NCBI RefSeq assembly: GCF_009801115.1
Contig: NZ_VTOL01000008.1
Span: 345,883 to 409,882 of the forward strand
DNA: 64,000 bases
Direction of reading: 5' to 3'
Source of the DNA: Dyadobacter sp. 3J3
GTDB lineage: Bacteria; Bacteroidota; Bacteroidia; Cytophagales; Spirosomataceae
The notes below the pieces were generated by a model that saw only the letters and a program-made list of their open reading frames with translations, was not told where the DNA came from and searched no databases. Shown here piece after piece: positions 1 to 8,290 of this stretch; position 1 is the first letter of the stretch; each line of letters opens with the position of its first letter. A program made the position numbers and the translations under genes.

Positions 1-615
1 GACTGTTTGTCAAAGTTCAGTATTAAAGATGCTTCGAGCGAAAAAATTTGTGATTGTGCCAAAAACCAGATCAAAACAGGTTACCTGCCTTCGGCATTTG
101 TTAATCTTTCAAACCCGGAAAAGGATAAAATTATCAGAAACAATATAAAAAGCTGCACTCAGAAAATGGGGTCTGACGTTTTGCCGGACAAGGAAATCCG
201 CATCAATGAAATCTTTCAGTTGATCAAAGGACAAAAAATCACGAAAGATTTACAGGGACTAAATGTCTCTTATAACGAGTTGATCTCCTTAGGCGTAACA
301 ACACCACAAGTTTATAATGGATTAGCTTTTACCCTACTTTGTCAGCAGGCAAATGAGGAAGCGAAGAAAAATATAACGCTTGGACTTGGTAAAGATTCAC
401 AGGACCTGTACCTGCTGGAAAACCTGGGGAATTATTATTTATTGACCGGCAAATATGATCTGGCCATGGAAATATACCGCAAGTATAAAAACGAAAAACT
501 GCCGGATAAACGAAAATTCAAGGAAAATCTGGCTCAAAGTCTTAAAGAATTTGAAAGATCTGGAATCAAAAATTTAAATTTTGATAAGGTGAGAAAAGAG
601 CTGAAATTGAAATAG
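1..615 (+). CDS. TPR-like hypothetical protein, 5' end cut off by window edge
   Basis: The reading frame is open from base 1, so the true start lies outside the window; the TTG at 7 is only the first start-like codon inside it. The visible part is about 200 residues, rich in Lys, Asn and Leu. Near residues 135-165 (counted from the TTG) there is a tetratricopeptide-like helix pair (LGNYYLLTGKYDLAMEIY), which suggests a protein-protein interaction module. No catalytic motif or membrane segment is visible in this part. I do not recognise a family beyond the TPR-like segment. The gene ends at TAG 613-615 and is followed by a 360-base non-coding stretch. Confidence 0.6.
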   Translation, partial: DCLSKFSIKDASSEKICDCAKNQIKTGYLPSAFVNLSNPEKDKIIRNNIKSCTQKMGSDVLPDKEIRINEIFQLIKGQKITKDLQGLNVSYNELISLGVTTPQVYNGLAFTLLCQQANEEAKKNITLGLGKDSQDLYLLENLGNYYLLTGKYDLAMEIYRKYKNEKLPDKRKFKENLAQSLKEFERSGIKNLNFDKVRKELKLK

Positions 616-881
616 ATTGATCGCCACGAAGCAGATACAACTGCCTGATTTTTCAGATAGTATCCAAGACAAAAAACCTACCAGCACGAGCTGAACAAAT
701 CGCATTGCGTTCGATGTGGATATTTCATGTCAATTTCTGCATGGTTTATACCCTAGGAACACTTTTTCTTATACTATTTTTCCTCTTGATCTTGAAAATA
801 CATCACTTAAATAGCTGATAATTAAATATTTACATGGTATTCAAGATCCATTTTTCAGGCCTTCATCTAAATAAATATACA

Positions 882-939
882 TATTCAATAAATATTAATT
901 AATTTTCAACTAATATTTATTGAATATCAATAAATATTA
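882..939. promoter_or_regulatory. Repeated AATAAATATTA operator-like sites upstream of the DUF2975/HTH pair
   Basis: The gene-free stretch 616-975 is AT-rich. At 882-897 and 911-926 lies a perfect 16-base inverted repeat (TATTCAATAAATATTA / TAATATTTATTGAATA), and a further direct copy of CAATAAATATTA ends at 939. A TTTCTTTG element just downstream resembles the Bacteroidota -7 box TAnnTTTG, with one mismatch. The position, immediately before a membrane protein and a small HTH regulator, suggests an autoregulatory operator; that role is inferred. I see nothing else in 616-881. Confidence 0.45.
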
Positions 940-975
940 GTTTTCTTTGTGTTGTTAATCTAAATTTTCAAGCAC

Positions 976-1641
976 ATGAAAAATAAGTCAATCATATGGG
1001 TATTCCCATTCGTCAAGAGACTGGTTAGCCTTTTGTATTATTTCGTTTTAACTGCATTACTTCTTTTCACCCTTTTGTGTGGTCTGAAATTGCTGGGCAT
1101 CCAAATCCATAATATTTCGTTTCAATCCGAAAACGTTTCGTTCGGAGATGAGCCCTCAGGCTATATCTCTCTACCAGTAACCTTTGGCCCAATTAGCGAC
1201 AAAACATTTATTTCTTCAACACAACCTTTCATTTACCTAAAGCCTCACAATCTTACGAGTCAATTACAGGTGCCGATTCGATCAACATCCGGTATCCTCA
1301 TGATTTCACTCGGGCTGGTTAGCTTAATCTCGGTGGCTTGGACTTTGTTTCTACTACGGCGCATATTTATGACTTTACAACCCCAATCTCCCTTTCATGA
1401 GCGTAATACCCGACGGATTACGATCATGGGGTTACTCTTTTTAGGACAGACATTTATAGAAATTTTACTTAAACTTATCCTTTTAAACCAGACCAAACCT
1501 TTCTTCAAGGGAATTAACCTGGATTATCCTATGGATATCAGATTAGACGGGCCCTGGCTACTGGGTTTAATTCTACTAGCCTTAGCTCAAGTCTATCAGC
1601 GAGGTATTGACCTTCAGCTTGAAAACGACTTAACCATCTGA
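976..1641 (+). CDS. DUF2975 family integral membrane protein
   Basis: This 221-residue protein has about four hydrophobic helices: near residues 15-40 (YYFVLTALLLFTLLCGL), about 110-130, about 150-170 and about 190-207. A polar loop between helices 1 and 2 probably faces outward. The topology, length and the immediately following small Xre-type regulator match DUF2975 proteins, which commonly occur in two-gene units with a YozG-like HTH protein. The biochemical role of DUF2975 is unknown; it may sense or transmit a membrane signal to the regulator. The HTH gene starts 4 bases after this stop, so the two are almost certainly co-transcribed. ATG 976 is the natural start. Confidence 0.75.
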   Translation: MKNKSIIWVFPFVKRLVSLLYYFVLTALLLFTLLCGLKLLGIQIHNISFQSENVSFGDEPSGYISLPVTFGPISDKTFISSTQPFIYLKPHNLTSQLQVPIRSTSGILMISLGLVSLISVAWTLFLLRRIFMTLQPQSPFHERNTRRITIMGLLFLGQTFIEILLKLILLNQTKPFFKGINLDYPMDIRLDGPWLLGLILLALAQVYQRGIDLQLENDLTI

Positions 1642-1645
1642 TAAA

Positions 1646-1867
1646 ATGGCAATTATTGTAAACCTGGATGTCATGATGGCGAAACGTAAAATATCACTTT
1701 CTGAATTGGCTCAAAAAGTAGATATCACCTTGTCCAACCTGTCTATCCTGAAAACGGGTAAAGCCAAAGCGATTCGATTCAGTACATTAGAGGCTATCTG
1801 TCAAGCTCTTGCTTGTAAACCCGGAGATATACTGGATTATAAAGATGACCTTGAAACTACCCCATGA
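1646..1867 (+). CDS. Small Cro/C1-type HTH transcriptional regulator (YozG-like)
   Basis: A 73-residue protein that is essentially a single helix-turn-helix domain. Helices run through residues 10-65, with the turn and recognition region around ISLSELAQKVDITLSNLSIL, and the typical ending LEAICQALACKPGDILDY. This matches the HTH_26/Xre family. It sits 4 bases behind the DUF2975 gene. It probably binds DNA near its own promoter; the repeated AATAAATATTA sites upstream of the operon are the obvious candidate operator, by inference only. No ligand-binding domain is present, so any signal would come from the partner membrane protein. Confidence 0.82.
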   Translation: MAIIVNLDVMMAKRKISLSELAQKVDITLSNLSILKTGKAKAIRFSTLEAICQALACKPGDILDYKDDLETTP

Positions 1868-2002
1868 TAACCCAGCGATTAGTTTTTAAATCAATAAAGC
1901 CAAAGGGTGCAGTTGATGTGGATTCTTTTGGGGTCCTAAACAAATAGTCGGTTCCTGAGAATTAAATTCTAATTGTTTCATTATAATATTAATCACTAAG
2001 GC

Positions 2003-2095
2003 AAGCGTAAGAGGAATTGTCAATGGCCTGAACTACGGATTTTCAAGCAGACGATCTGACGAAATATGGCTTTTTGCCATTGACAACTCCTGCGC
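2003..2095. repeat. Imperfect inverted repeat in intergenic DNA
   Basis: The arms contain a perfect 11-base core, TTGTCAATGGC at 2017-2027 and GCCATTGACAA at 2076-2086. Flanking partial complementarity (GCGTAAGAGGAA against ACTCCTGCGC) extends each arm to about 20-24 bases. The spacer is about 48 bases. It lies between the HTH gene and the 3' end of the decayed toxin gene. It could be a terminator-like fold, a small palindromic element or a remnant of mobile DNA; no ORF or T-run defines which. Confidence 0.4.
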
Positions 2096-2153
2096 GTTTT
2101 ATGATTCAACAGACGGTATCGTCTTTTTTAAGCGGAATCAGGTCAGGAACCTT

Positions 2154-2558
2154 TTAAAGGTTATCACTAAACTTAAATAGAGCCTCTTCAATATCTTCCT
2201 TGATGAATTCCCAGTATTTACCTCTCAAACAAATCGGGTCAAAATCATTATCCGCACTTCTAAAATCTGAGAAATTTTCAATAATCATGTCTTTGTCATG
2301 ACTATATTGATATCTAAGCTTATGAAGCTCCAACATAGTCTTTATGTCATAATGAGAAAGTAGCTCATGTAAATCCCAAAAATCCTTTTTCCGCCCACCA
2401 CGCTGCACAACATCAATTTTCATAGCAATAATTTCCTCAATAGTAATCATCCTGATCGTATCTTGTTTTACAGAAGGTTGTATAAATGGATCGGTATAGT
2501 AGATATCCAGCTTAATTGTATTATCCCAAGATGTACCAACAGTATAGGATTTTCCCAT
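2154..2558 (-). pseudogene. C-terminal remnant of an AbiEii/AbiGii-like nucleotidyltransferase toxin
   Basis: The 134 residues match the second half of AbiEii-type toxins: a strand followed by ITIEEIIAMKIDVVQRGGRKKDFWDLHELL, in which the Met-Lys-Lys-Asp-Asp pattern is typical of the domain end. The N-terminal nucleotide-binding half (GG-T-L and D-x-D motifs) is absent. In this frame a stop codon lies only a few codons before the apparent start (revcomp of about 2570-2575). The 5' part overlaps the antitoxin frame by 91 bases, which is far more than a normal TA operon. The simplest reading is a deletion that removed the toxin N-terminus together with the antitoxin C-terminus. Protein function is unlikely. 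Confidence 0.72.
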
Positions 2559-2842
2559 TCCAGGCAGGGTGTATTATGCTCCTGCTTTTTCTTTTCTTCC
2601 TTTATTTCATAATGAGCCTGCAAAAAAACAAAGGTCCCTTCTTCCAATTGTAATTCTTTTTCAATTTTTAGAGCGAGTGCAGTATTCAGATTTCTCTTGC
2701 CCTTGGTGATTGCATTGAAAGTCTGCGGATGTTCAGCAATCGATAGCGCAAAAGGTCGCTGTTTAAGCGATCGCTTTTTCAATTCCCTTTCAAGAACAAT
2801 ACCAGGGTGAATACCTTTATATTTTTCAAACTGCTTTTCCAT
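2468..2842 (-). pseudogene. Truncated HigA-like antitoxin with out-of-frame tail
   Basis: Residues 1-93 form a plasmid-maintenance/HigA-like antitoxin with an HTH (PFALSIAEHPQTFNAITKGK). After HNTP at about residue 92 the frame runs into sequence that encodes the toxin middle in another frame, giving a 30-residue nonsense tail (CLEWENPILL...). Intact relatives, as I remember them, continue after HNTP with a conserved antitoxin C-terminal half, which is missing here. The DNA-binding part could still be expressed and bind DNA, but the toxin-neutralising part is gone. The start ATG at 2840-2842 lies just below a long hairpin at 2885-2943. Confidence 0.7.
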
Positions 2843-2884
2843 AATCTAAATGTAAACAAATTTGCTTACATTTATTGTGCTTTC

Positions 2885-2943
2885 TATTTATCAAAACAGC
2901 AATTTTCGGTGATGATCGCCGAAAATTGCTGTTTTGATAAATA
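2885..2943. terminator. Long perfect hairpin (25-bp stem) downstream of the TonB receptor
   Basis: The left arm at 2885-2909 (TATTTATCAAAACAGCAATTTTCGG) and the right arm at 2919-2943 are perfectly complementary. The 9-base interior can pair further with a G-T wobble. It lies 21 bases after the stop of the TonB receptor gene on the minus strand and about 40 bases before the antitoxin start. A factor-independent terminator for the receptor transcript is the likeliest role, but the stem is AT-rich and unusually long, with no clear T-run, so a processing site or a small palindromic insertion is possible. Confidence 0.55.
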
Positions 2944-2964
2944 ATATAAAAACTTAATAGCTCC

Positions 2965-5367
2965 CTACTCCCTATTCCCTCTCTTAGCCTGCCTCACGGA
3001 CTGATTTCCCTTACCATTCAACCGATATAAAAACGTCAGTCTGTAACGTGCAGCATTCGGCCGGTTTATTTGCGTTTGCAAATAATTGGTCCCCGTCGTT
3101 GTTGTTTTAAAGTTCCGCAGATTGAACAGATTTGACACATCAAAAACAATCGTAGCTGCATTTTTTAGCAGGTTTTTGTTTACTCCAAAATCAATATTAT
3201 GTACTGCCGCAGTATTTCTTTGCGCATTGCTTTGAGCTCCTGCAAAATTATAGCGAAACTGAAAACCCAGCTGATGGTCAAGTTTGATTTGTGCACTGAC
3301 ACGGCTGGTGACTGCATTACCCAGATAATCAAAATTGTGCTCCTGATAAAAGCCCTTTTGTTTAAATCTGTATGCATTTAATTCCGCATTAAGCTGTAAA
3401 AATTTCAGCGGATTGTACAAAACAGAAAGCTCCATTCCACTGCGGGTTTCACTGTCAATATTGACAGGAGAAGTAATAAAAATACCCTGCTCATTTCGGA
3501 AAGTGTAATCCAGAATGATACCGGAATTGTTCTGATAATAAACCGACGGATTGACTGTCAAAACATTTCCTGTTTTCAAAAATCCAAATTCAAACACATC
3601 CGCATAAGAAGGATTCAGTTCAGGATTACCCACATAGCGGGCATTAAAGTCAGTCAGTTCGTTGAAAGGGTATAACAGCTGAAGCGATGGCCGGTTTATT
3701 CTTTTACTATAATTTCCCTGAAAAGTTGCATTGGCGGAAAGTTGATATGTTAAATGCACCGTAGGAAAAAAACGTGTATAATTTCGCGACCGGTCATAAA
3801 TATGATCCCGATCCTCGATTTCAATCCGGGTATATTCAGTCCGCATACCCAATTGATATGCCAGCTTTCCAACTTTACTTTTCAATTGAACATATCCACT
3901 TCCAATCAATTCATCATAAGTCAGCTCATTATCAATATTATCAATAATAGTCCATCGGTCTTCAATTTGCTGTTCAGCTTTGAACCGGGAGGTAATATTT
4001 CTTTTCTCTGCCTTTATCCCAAATTCCAGCACAGCATTGCTATCCAAGGGCTGGATAAGATCCGTTTGCAGCAAGAAGTCCTTACTCGACCCGATGGAAC
4101 TTGTGCGAATAAACGCAAGAGATTGCTCGACCGGCATCAACTTTTTGGTGGACAGATTCCAATCTTTATCGCTATTCCAGAAATCATACTGCATATCAAC
4201 CGTATACTTTTTCCCAGGACGGCTAAATAGTTTTGTATAGTTAAATTCCAATTGATTGTAGTCGCGTTTTTCCCAGGATTCACCATTTCGAAGCAGTGTA
4301 CTATCGGTTTTTGTGTTATCCGAATACGCATAAAGCAGCGATGTTTTATCATGATCCTTGGTCGCATTTTTCAGAAAAGCGGCTGTAATTGTATTTTTGC
4401 TATTAAGCAGATAGTCCGCTCCAACATACAGAAGCCTTCCATCGTCATGGCGCTTTTCGTTTTGCCGCTGATTTAAAAAAGTACTCACGTCGTTGTCGTC
4501 TGTAACTTGTTTGGTCTTGTAAAGACCAACATAATCTGAAAAACGGATACCCAGCGTGGCGAACAGATTTACTTTATCCGACTTATAATTAAGGCTGGGA
4601 CTGATTCTGTTATCATTGGGCATACCACCCACCAGGCGCAATTGCCCGCTAAAACCTGCTTTTCTGTTTTTCTTTAAAATAATATTGATGATTCCCGCAG
4701 AACCCGCCGCATCATACCGCGACGATGGATTCGTGATCACTTCAACGCGCTCAATCTGATCTGCCGGAATTTGTTCCAGGGCATTGGTCTGTGTAAGTCC
4801 GCTGCGCCGCCCGTTGATCAAAACCAAAACATTATTGTTTCCCCGCAAACTTATCGCTCCGGAAGGACTCACGCTGACAGATGGTACACCATTCAAAAGT
4901 TCTGTCGCCGAGCCTGTTTGTGACAATATATCTTTTCCTACTTCAAAAATCTTTTTGTCAAGTTCCAGACTTACCGATGCCTTTTGTCCCGTTACTGAAA
5001 CTTCTTTTAATTGTATCAGATCCTGCTGCAACTTTACAGAACCCAAATCCACAGATTTGGCAAAATCTGTAATTTTCACAGATTTTGAAAATGTTTTGTA
5101 ACCCACAAAACTGAGCTGGAATATTACTTCACCTTCCCCGGTATTGGCTAGTTCGAAATAACCTTTTTCATCCGTCACCGAAGCGACAAGAACTTTTGAC
5201 GACTGATCTTTTATACTGACCGTCACAAAAGGCAATGGTGTTTTTGACAGTGAATCCACTGCAAAACCAAAAACAAGCCCCGAAGTTTTTGTTACAACCG
5301 GCTGCTGTGCCATACCTTCCAGGCAGCACAAAAATAGAAATAGGAAGAGTATATATCGTTTTTTCAT
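2965..5367 (-). CDS. TonB-dependent outer membrane receptor (CarboxypepD_reg + plug + OMP_b-brl_3 type)
   Basis: An 800-residue outer-membrane protein. It has a signal peptide ending near residue 20 (FLFLCCLEGMAQ), then a carboxypeptidase-regulatory-like beta domain (about 30-115), a plug domain (about 125-235, with LLNGVPSVSVSPSGAISLRG and VEVITNPSSRYDAAGSAGII) and a beta-barrel to the C-terminus. The barrel is the outer-membrane beta-barrel family that is not SusC-like, and no SusD partner is adjacent. Such receptors import ligands with TonB-ExbBD energy; the substrate cannot be read from sequence. It is divergent from the sensor kinase gene with a very short intergenic region, so the two may share control. 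Start ATG 5365-5367 precedes a proper signal sequence. Confidence 0.9.
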   Translation of the reverse strand: MKKRYILFLFLFLCCLEGMAQQPVVTKTSGLVFGFAVDSLSKTPLPFVTVSIKDQSSKVLVASVTDEKGYFELANTGEGEVIFQLSFVGYKTFSKSVKITDFAKSVDLGSVKLQQDLIQLKEVSVTGQKASVSLELDKKIFEVGKDILSQTGSATELLNGVPSVSVSPSGAISLRGNNNVLVLINGRRSGLTQTNALEQIPADQIERVEVITNPSSRYDAAGSAGIINIILKKNRKAGFSGQLRLVGGMPNDNRISPSLNYKSDKVNLFATLGIRFSDYVGLYKTKQVTDDNDVSTFLNQRQNEKRHDDGRLLYVGADYLLNSKNTITAAFLKNATKDHDKTSLLYAYSDNTKTDSTLLRNGESWEKRDYNQLEFNYTKLFSRPGKKYTVDMQYDFWNSDKDWNLSTKKLMPVEQSLAFIRTSSIGSSKDFLLQTDLIQPLDSNAVLEFGIKAEKRNITSRFKAEQQIEDRWTIIDNIDNELTYDELIGSGYVQLKSKVGKLAYQLGMRTEYTRIEIEDRDHIYDRSRNYTRFFPTVHLTYQLSANATFQGNYSKRINRPSLQLLYPFNELTDFNARYVGNPELNPSYADVFEFGFLKTGNVLTVNPSVYYQNNSGIILDYTFRNEQGIFITSPVNIDSETRSGMELSVLYNPLKFLQLNAELNAYRFKQKGFYQEHNFDYLGNAVTSRVSAQIKLDHQLGFQFRYNFAGAQSNAQRNTAAVHNIDFGVNKNLLKNAATIVFDVSNLFNLRNFKTTTTGTNYLQTQINRPNAARYRLTFLYRLNGKGNQSVRQAKRGNRE

Positions 5368-5476
5368 GTGGCAAGTTTAGCGTGTGCAGGTCGGAGTGAA
5401 ATCAAAAATCATTTCAACAGCATTATATCCTTTTGAAATGCACTTTTGTGATTTATCTTCCTGTTACCTTTGCCTT

Positions 5477-7144
5477 ATGCAACGCCTCTTTTTTCTTTTA
5501 GCAATCCTTCCCTTTTTTGTTTCCTGTAAATCCGACGTGGTTTATGAGGAATTCCCAATTGTATATCAAAATGGCGACGACAGGTTGTGGGCCAATAAAA
5601 ATTTTGGTGACTCAGCTTGGGCAACTCAACAAATACCCAGCGGAGATTCTATTTTCTGGATCAGGACACGAATAAAAATCCAGGAGAAGCCGACAGCCCT
5701 GGCTGGTATGCAGGTGAATGCTTTTGGAGCTTTTGAATTATATTGGGACGGCGTACATGTTGGTACAAACGGCAAAGTTTCTGGTAAAAACGCGCCCGAA
5801 ATTCCAGGTACAGAAACCACATTTTACAGCCTGCCCGATTCTTTAACACAAGCAGGGATGCACGCTGTTGCGTTCCGGGCGTCACAATCTTATCTTACAA
5901 AAGAGCAGCGTGGAATCTATACGCGAATGGATTTGTATAAAAATTTACTAACGCGGCCACTGATCATAACCTCGCTTATGAATCTGCTGTCCGGTGCTTT
6001 TCTGATCGCTTCCCTCTATTATTTCTTCTTATATTTTAACAGCAGCAAACGGCAGCAAACGACCTTGATCTTTGCCGTGATTTGTCTTCTTTTCTTCGCT
6101 TTACTGATTCTTGAATTTATAAAGTTTTATATCGATATACCCTACACCGCCTTTTTTATCCGGCTGGAAGCCATTGGGTTTTTGACTATGATCATTGCAC
6201 TGCTCGTCCCACTTTACTTTACAATTCAGTTTAATTTCAAATGGAAAAAAGTACTGCTGGTATTTTTGGCTATCTCATTAATTTGCATTTACCTTTTCAA
6301 CTACCGGCATTATGACCAGAATGCACAATTTTACAGCAGTTTCATGTGGGTTTCCTCAACCATAATTGTACTCAATGCAATCTGGCAAAAAGAAAAAGGT
6401 GCGGTTTTGGTACTAGCCGGACTGCTTTGCAGCATTGTCGTAAATAAATATCTGGTTTATGATTTTGGTTTGTTTATCAGTTTTATGATCATCGTATTGT
6501 GTATGCTCTATTTGCATACCATTCGCAGTAGGGCCATTGAGGATGAATACCACTCCTCACTGCTGCTTTCTTCACGGTTGCAGCTGGAACTGGTCAAAAA
6601 GAATATCCAGCCGCATTTTCTAAAAAACACACTTACTTCCCTGATCGACTGGGTGGAAGAATCGCCCAAGGAAGGTGCCAGATTTATTCACGCCCTGGCA
6701 GCAGAATTTGACATTATGAATACCATTTCCGAGGCAGTATTAATTCCAATCAGACAAGAAATTGAACTTTGTAAAGTGCACCTTACCGTCATGCAGTTTC
6801 GGAAAGAAATTAATTATCATTGGGAAGAATCCGGGATTGATGAAGATGAATTTATTCCTCCTGCGCTAATACACACAATTCTGGAAAATGGGATAACGCA
6901 TAGTATTCCGATTGCTGACGACGGGATCAGGTTTTGTTTGCGCTTTGTAAAAACTGAAATTTATCACCAATATACCTTTGAAACGATAGCCGAAAACCGG
7001 ACACCAATCAGGCAAAGCAAAGGAGGAACCGGATTCCGATATATCCAGGCTCGTTTGACAGAAAGTTATGGCGACAAATGGGATTTTTTCTCGGAAGCCT
7101 CACCTACTGGCTGGATATCTACTATAAAGATTTACAAGAAATGA
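5477..7144 (+). CDS. LytS-type sensor histidine kinase with lipoprotein-like N-terminus
   Basis: I choose ATG 5477 (555 residues) rather than the upstream GTG 5384. It begins a lipoprotein signal, MQRLFFLLAILPFFVSC, with the lipobox Cys at residue 17. Next come an extracytoplasmic beta-rich domain (about 20-165) resembling 7TMR-DISM sensor domains, about seven membrane helices (about 170-360), and a His_kinase domain with the phosphoacceptor region NIQPHFLKNTLTSL (His about 380). An ATPase domain follows with an N-box-like ILENGITHS and a G-box GGTGFRYIQARL. It overlaps the response regulator gene by 4 bases (ATGA), so they form one two-component system. The signal sensed is unknown; the neighbouring TonB receptor and SusCD genes are plausible targets. 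Confidence 0.85.
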   Translation: MQRLFFLLAILPFFVSCKSDVVYEEFPIVYQNGDDRLWANKNFGDSAWATQQIPSGDSIFWIRTRIKIQEKPTALAGMQVNAFGAFELYWDGVHVGTNGKVSGKNAPEIPGTETTFYSLPDSLTQAGMHAVAFRASQSYLTKEQRGIYTRMDLYKNLLTRPLIITSLMNLLSGAFLIASLYYFFLYFNSSKRQQTTLIFAVICLLFFALLILEFIKFYIDIPYTAFFIRLEAIGFLTMIIALLVPLYFTIQFNFKWKKVLLVFLAISLICIYLFNYRHYDQNAQFYSSFMWVSSTIIVLNAIWQKEKGAVLVLAGLLCSIVVNKYLVYDFGLFISFMIIVLCMLYLHTIRSRAIEDEYHSSLLLSSRLQLELVKKNIQPHFLKNTLTSLIDWVEESPKEGARFIHALAAEFDIMNTISEAVLIPIRQEIELCKVHLTVMQFRKEINYHWEESGIDEDEFIPPALIHTILENGITHSIPIADDGIRFCLRFVKTEIYHQYTFETIAENRTPIRQSKGGTGFRYIQARLTESYGDKWDFFSEASPTGWISTIKIYKK

Positions 7145-7839
7145 GGGTACTGATTATTGAAGATGAAGCCAGAATTGCTAATAGATTAGAAAGAATAACG
7201 CGTAGTTATTTTGAGGAAAACCTGTCGGCTCTTATGATTTGTGATTCCTTACAAAAAGGACTGAATTATATTGAAAATAACACGATCGACCTCTTATTAC
7301 TGGATTTAAATCTCAATGGCGAAAACGGATTTGACGTGCTCGAATCTGTCCTGGCCGGATCTTTTCATACGATTATTGTTTCAGCTTATACCGATAAAGC
7401 CATTACCGCTTTTACGTATGGTGTACTTGATTTTGTTCCTAAACCCTTTGATCAGGCGCGATTAGAACTGGCTTTCAAGCGGATTTTAATACTTCCAAAA
7501 GGTGTGGAAAAAAATATCAGATTTCTTGCCGTCAAAAAAGCAGGTACTGTCCGGCTGATTGATATAAACGAACTGCATTATATCAAAGGTGCGGGAATTT
7601 ACAGTGAATTACATCTCCAAAACGGAAAACAGGAACTGCACGACAAATCCCTCGAAAAACTGCAACAATTACTTCCGGACACCTTCGAACGTATCCACAA
7701 ATCTTATCTTATTTCCCTGGCACAAGCTGAACGGATTCTGATTCAGCCGGGAGGACGTTATGGACTTTTGTTAAAAACCGGAGAAATACTGCCCGTGGGA
7801 AGATCACGCTATCGGGATTTGAAAGATAAAATGATTTAA
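7141..7839 (+). CDS. LytTR-family response regulator
   Basis: A 232-residue regulator starting at ATG 7141, which overlaps the kinase stop (ATGA). The receiver domain (about 1-120) has the acidic pair ED at 7-8, the phosphoacceptor Asp55 in LLLLDLNLNG, and the conserved Lys in VPKPFD. The C-terminal LytTR DNA-binding domain (about 130-232) carries the typical GAGIYSELHLQNG and FERIHKSYLISL segments. It pairs with the LytS-type kinase just upstream. In Bacteroidota such pairs often control nearby transport or polysaccharide genes, so the divergent TonB receptor or the downstream SusC/SusD pair are candidate targets by inference. Confidence 0.9.
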   Translation: MRVLIIEDEARIANRLERITRSYFEENLSALMICDSLQKGLNYIENNTIDLLLLDLNLNGENGFDVLESVLAGSFHTIIVSAYTDKAITAFTYGVLDFVPKPFDQARLELAFKRILILPKGVEKNIRFLAVKKAGTVRLIDINELHYIKGAGIYSELHLQNGKQELHDKSLEKLQQLLPDTFERIHKSYLISLAQAERILIQPGGRYGLLLKTGEILPVGRSRYRDLKDKMI

Positions 7840-8290
7840 TTCCGGAATCTTCCCAAAATCCTGAACACCTCAAATTTCGAAATACATCAAAGTAACCACT
7901 CAAACAATTAAACTGCATTAAAAACCGGTGATGCATTATAATTTGTCTATTTTTAAAATATTCCATACAAATCACTACATAATACAGATTTGCCAAAATT
8001 AGTTAAACAGAAAGATAATATTGGTAAACTATCCGGCAATTACCACGAAGAAATTCCAATTCGCGACAAGTAATTTTACAAATAATAACTCCAAAGTAAT
8101 ACCAGGGCCATAAATGTGTATGCAACCGTTTGTGATAACCCTTTGGTTTGCCCACGAGCATTCCAGCTTTTAATGGCTGAATGGTTATCGTGTTTTACAA
8201 TTATTTTTTAACTGACTGCCCGAATATTACTCGGATAGTACATAATATTTTCATGGATTTTAATTACTACAAACCTATCTACAATTAAGT
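7840..8290. other. Long intergenic region before susC-like gene
   Basis: No ORF with coding character is present. The stretch is AT-rich and probably carries the promoter and leader of the SusC/SusD operon; I found no exact TAnnTTTG box with a properly spaced TTG. A clear terminator for the regulator gene is not visible either. A LytTR-type direct repeat could be sought here, but I did not find a convincing one by eye. Confidence 0.4.

Noticed and set aside
3754..4230. Plus-strand 158-codon frame
   Set aside because: It is fully antisense to the TonB receptor gene and has no coding character or domain.
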